Source: Pseudomonas paraglycinae
Lineage (GTDB): Bacteria; Pseudomonadota; Gammaproteobacteria; Pseudomonadales; Pseudomonadaceae
DNA: 64,000 nucleotides
Assembly (NCBI RefSeq): GCF_021601625.1
Contig: NZ_BQHR01000006.1
Span: forward strand, 186,001-250,000
Reading direction: 5' to 3'
Under the pieces are notes generated by a model, which had not been told where the DNA came from, did no database searches, and was given only the letters and a program-made list of their open reading frames with translations. Of this stretch, positions 60,375 through 64,000 are shown piece after piece. Position numbers and translations under genes: made by a program. Every line of letters begins with the position of its first letter. Positions within the stretch are counted from its first letter, which is position 1.

Positions 60375-64000
<3,626 letters not shown>

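Overview
The window looks like a chromosomal segment of a fluorescent-group Pseudomonas. GC is high. REP-type palindromes carrying the GTGGGAGC/GCTCGCGA core recur between genes. It holds a liu leucine-catabolism operon with its MerR regulator, a CrcZ/CrcY-type small RNA beside HMG-CoA lyase, a PrrF-type iron small RNA, and three members of a small Pseudomonas-typical protein family (DUF6124/DUF3077-like). No tRNA, rRNA, CRISPR array, transposase or integrase was seen. Function calls rest on motifs and remembered family features, not on database searches.

Layout. 1-585: 3' end of lpxH. 703-5627: a MarR-controlled tripartite efflux operon (regulator, outer-membrane lipoprotein, EmrA-like and EmrB-like proteins) with twin palindromic operators. 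5804-7126: an HdeD-like membrane protein fused to a putative cysteine-peptidase-like domain. 7245-12643: tamAB. 12710-17170: acetyltransferase, exonuclease III, a PstS-OmpA fusion and an acyl-CoA dehydrogenase. 17347-29013: a leucine/isovalerate block. A LysR gene, liuR and HMG-CoA lyase are followed by a sigma54-driven crcY-like sRNA and two DUF6124-like genes, one behind a long structured leader. An acyl-CoA synthetase is then divergent from liuABCD, and LiuR-type palindromes lie at both promoter regions. 29053-30380: a lambda-CI-like repressor whose two protease catalytic residues are both substituted, a DUF3077-like gene and prrF. 30657-34807: M14 carboxypeptidase, MFS exporter and a catalase-like/cytochrome b561 pair.

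34928-40162: an unusual three-gene unit (crotonase, a membrane flavoreductase resembling fungal TmpA, a stand-alone amino-acid-type adenylation enzyme), with an ECF sigma/anti-sigma pair divergent from it. 40168-46602: a seven-gene Csu-like chaperone-usher pilus operon. 46878-50129: ZapE-type ATPase, a leucine-rich-repeat protein kinase and a YebC/PmpR regulator. 50350-51756: an orphan short VgrG. 51760-58677: a 2-aminoethylphosphonate region (FAD oxidoreductase, OPA-type transporter, two LysR regulators, phnW, phnX). 58874-64000: cytochrome b561, a PLP deaminase/desulfhydrase, fadH, a nitrilase-fold protein without its catalytic Cys and Lys, and the start of an AraC regulator.

The best candidates for undescribed biology are the adenylation/TmpA-like/crotonase unit, the apparently non-cleavable CI-like repressor with its small target gene, the structured leader before the first DUF6124 gene, the HdeD-peptidase fusion and the soluble LRR-kinase.
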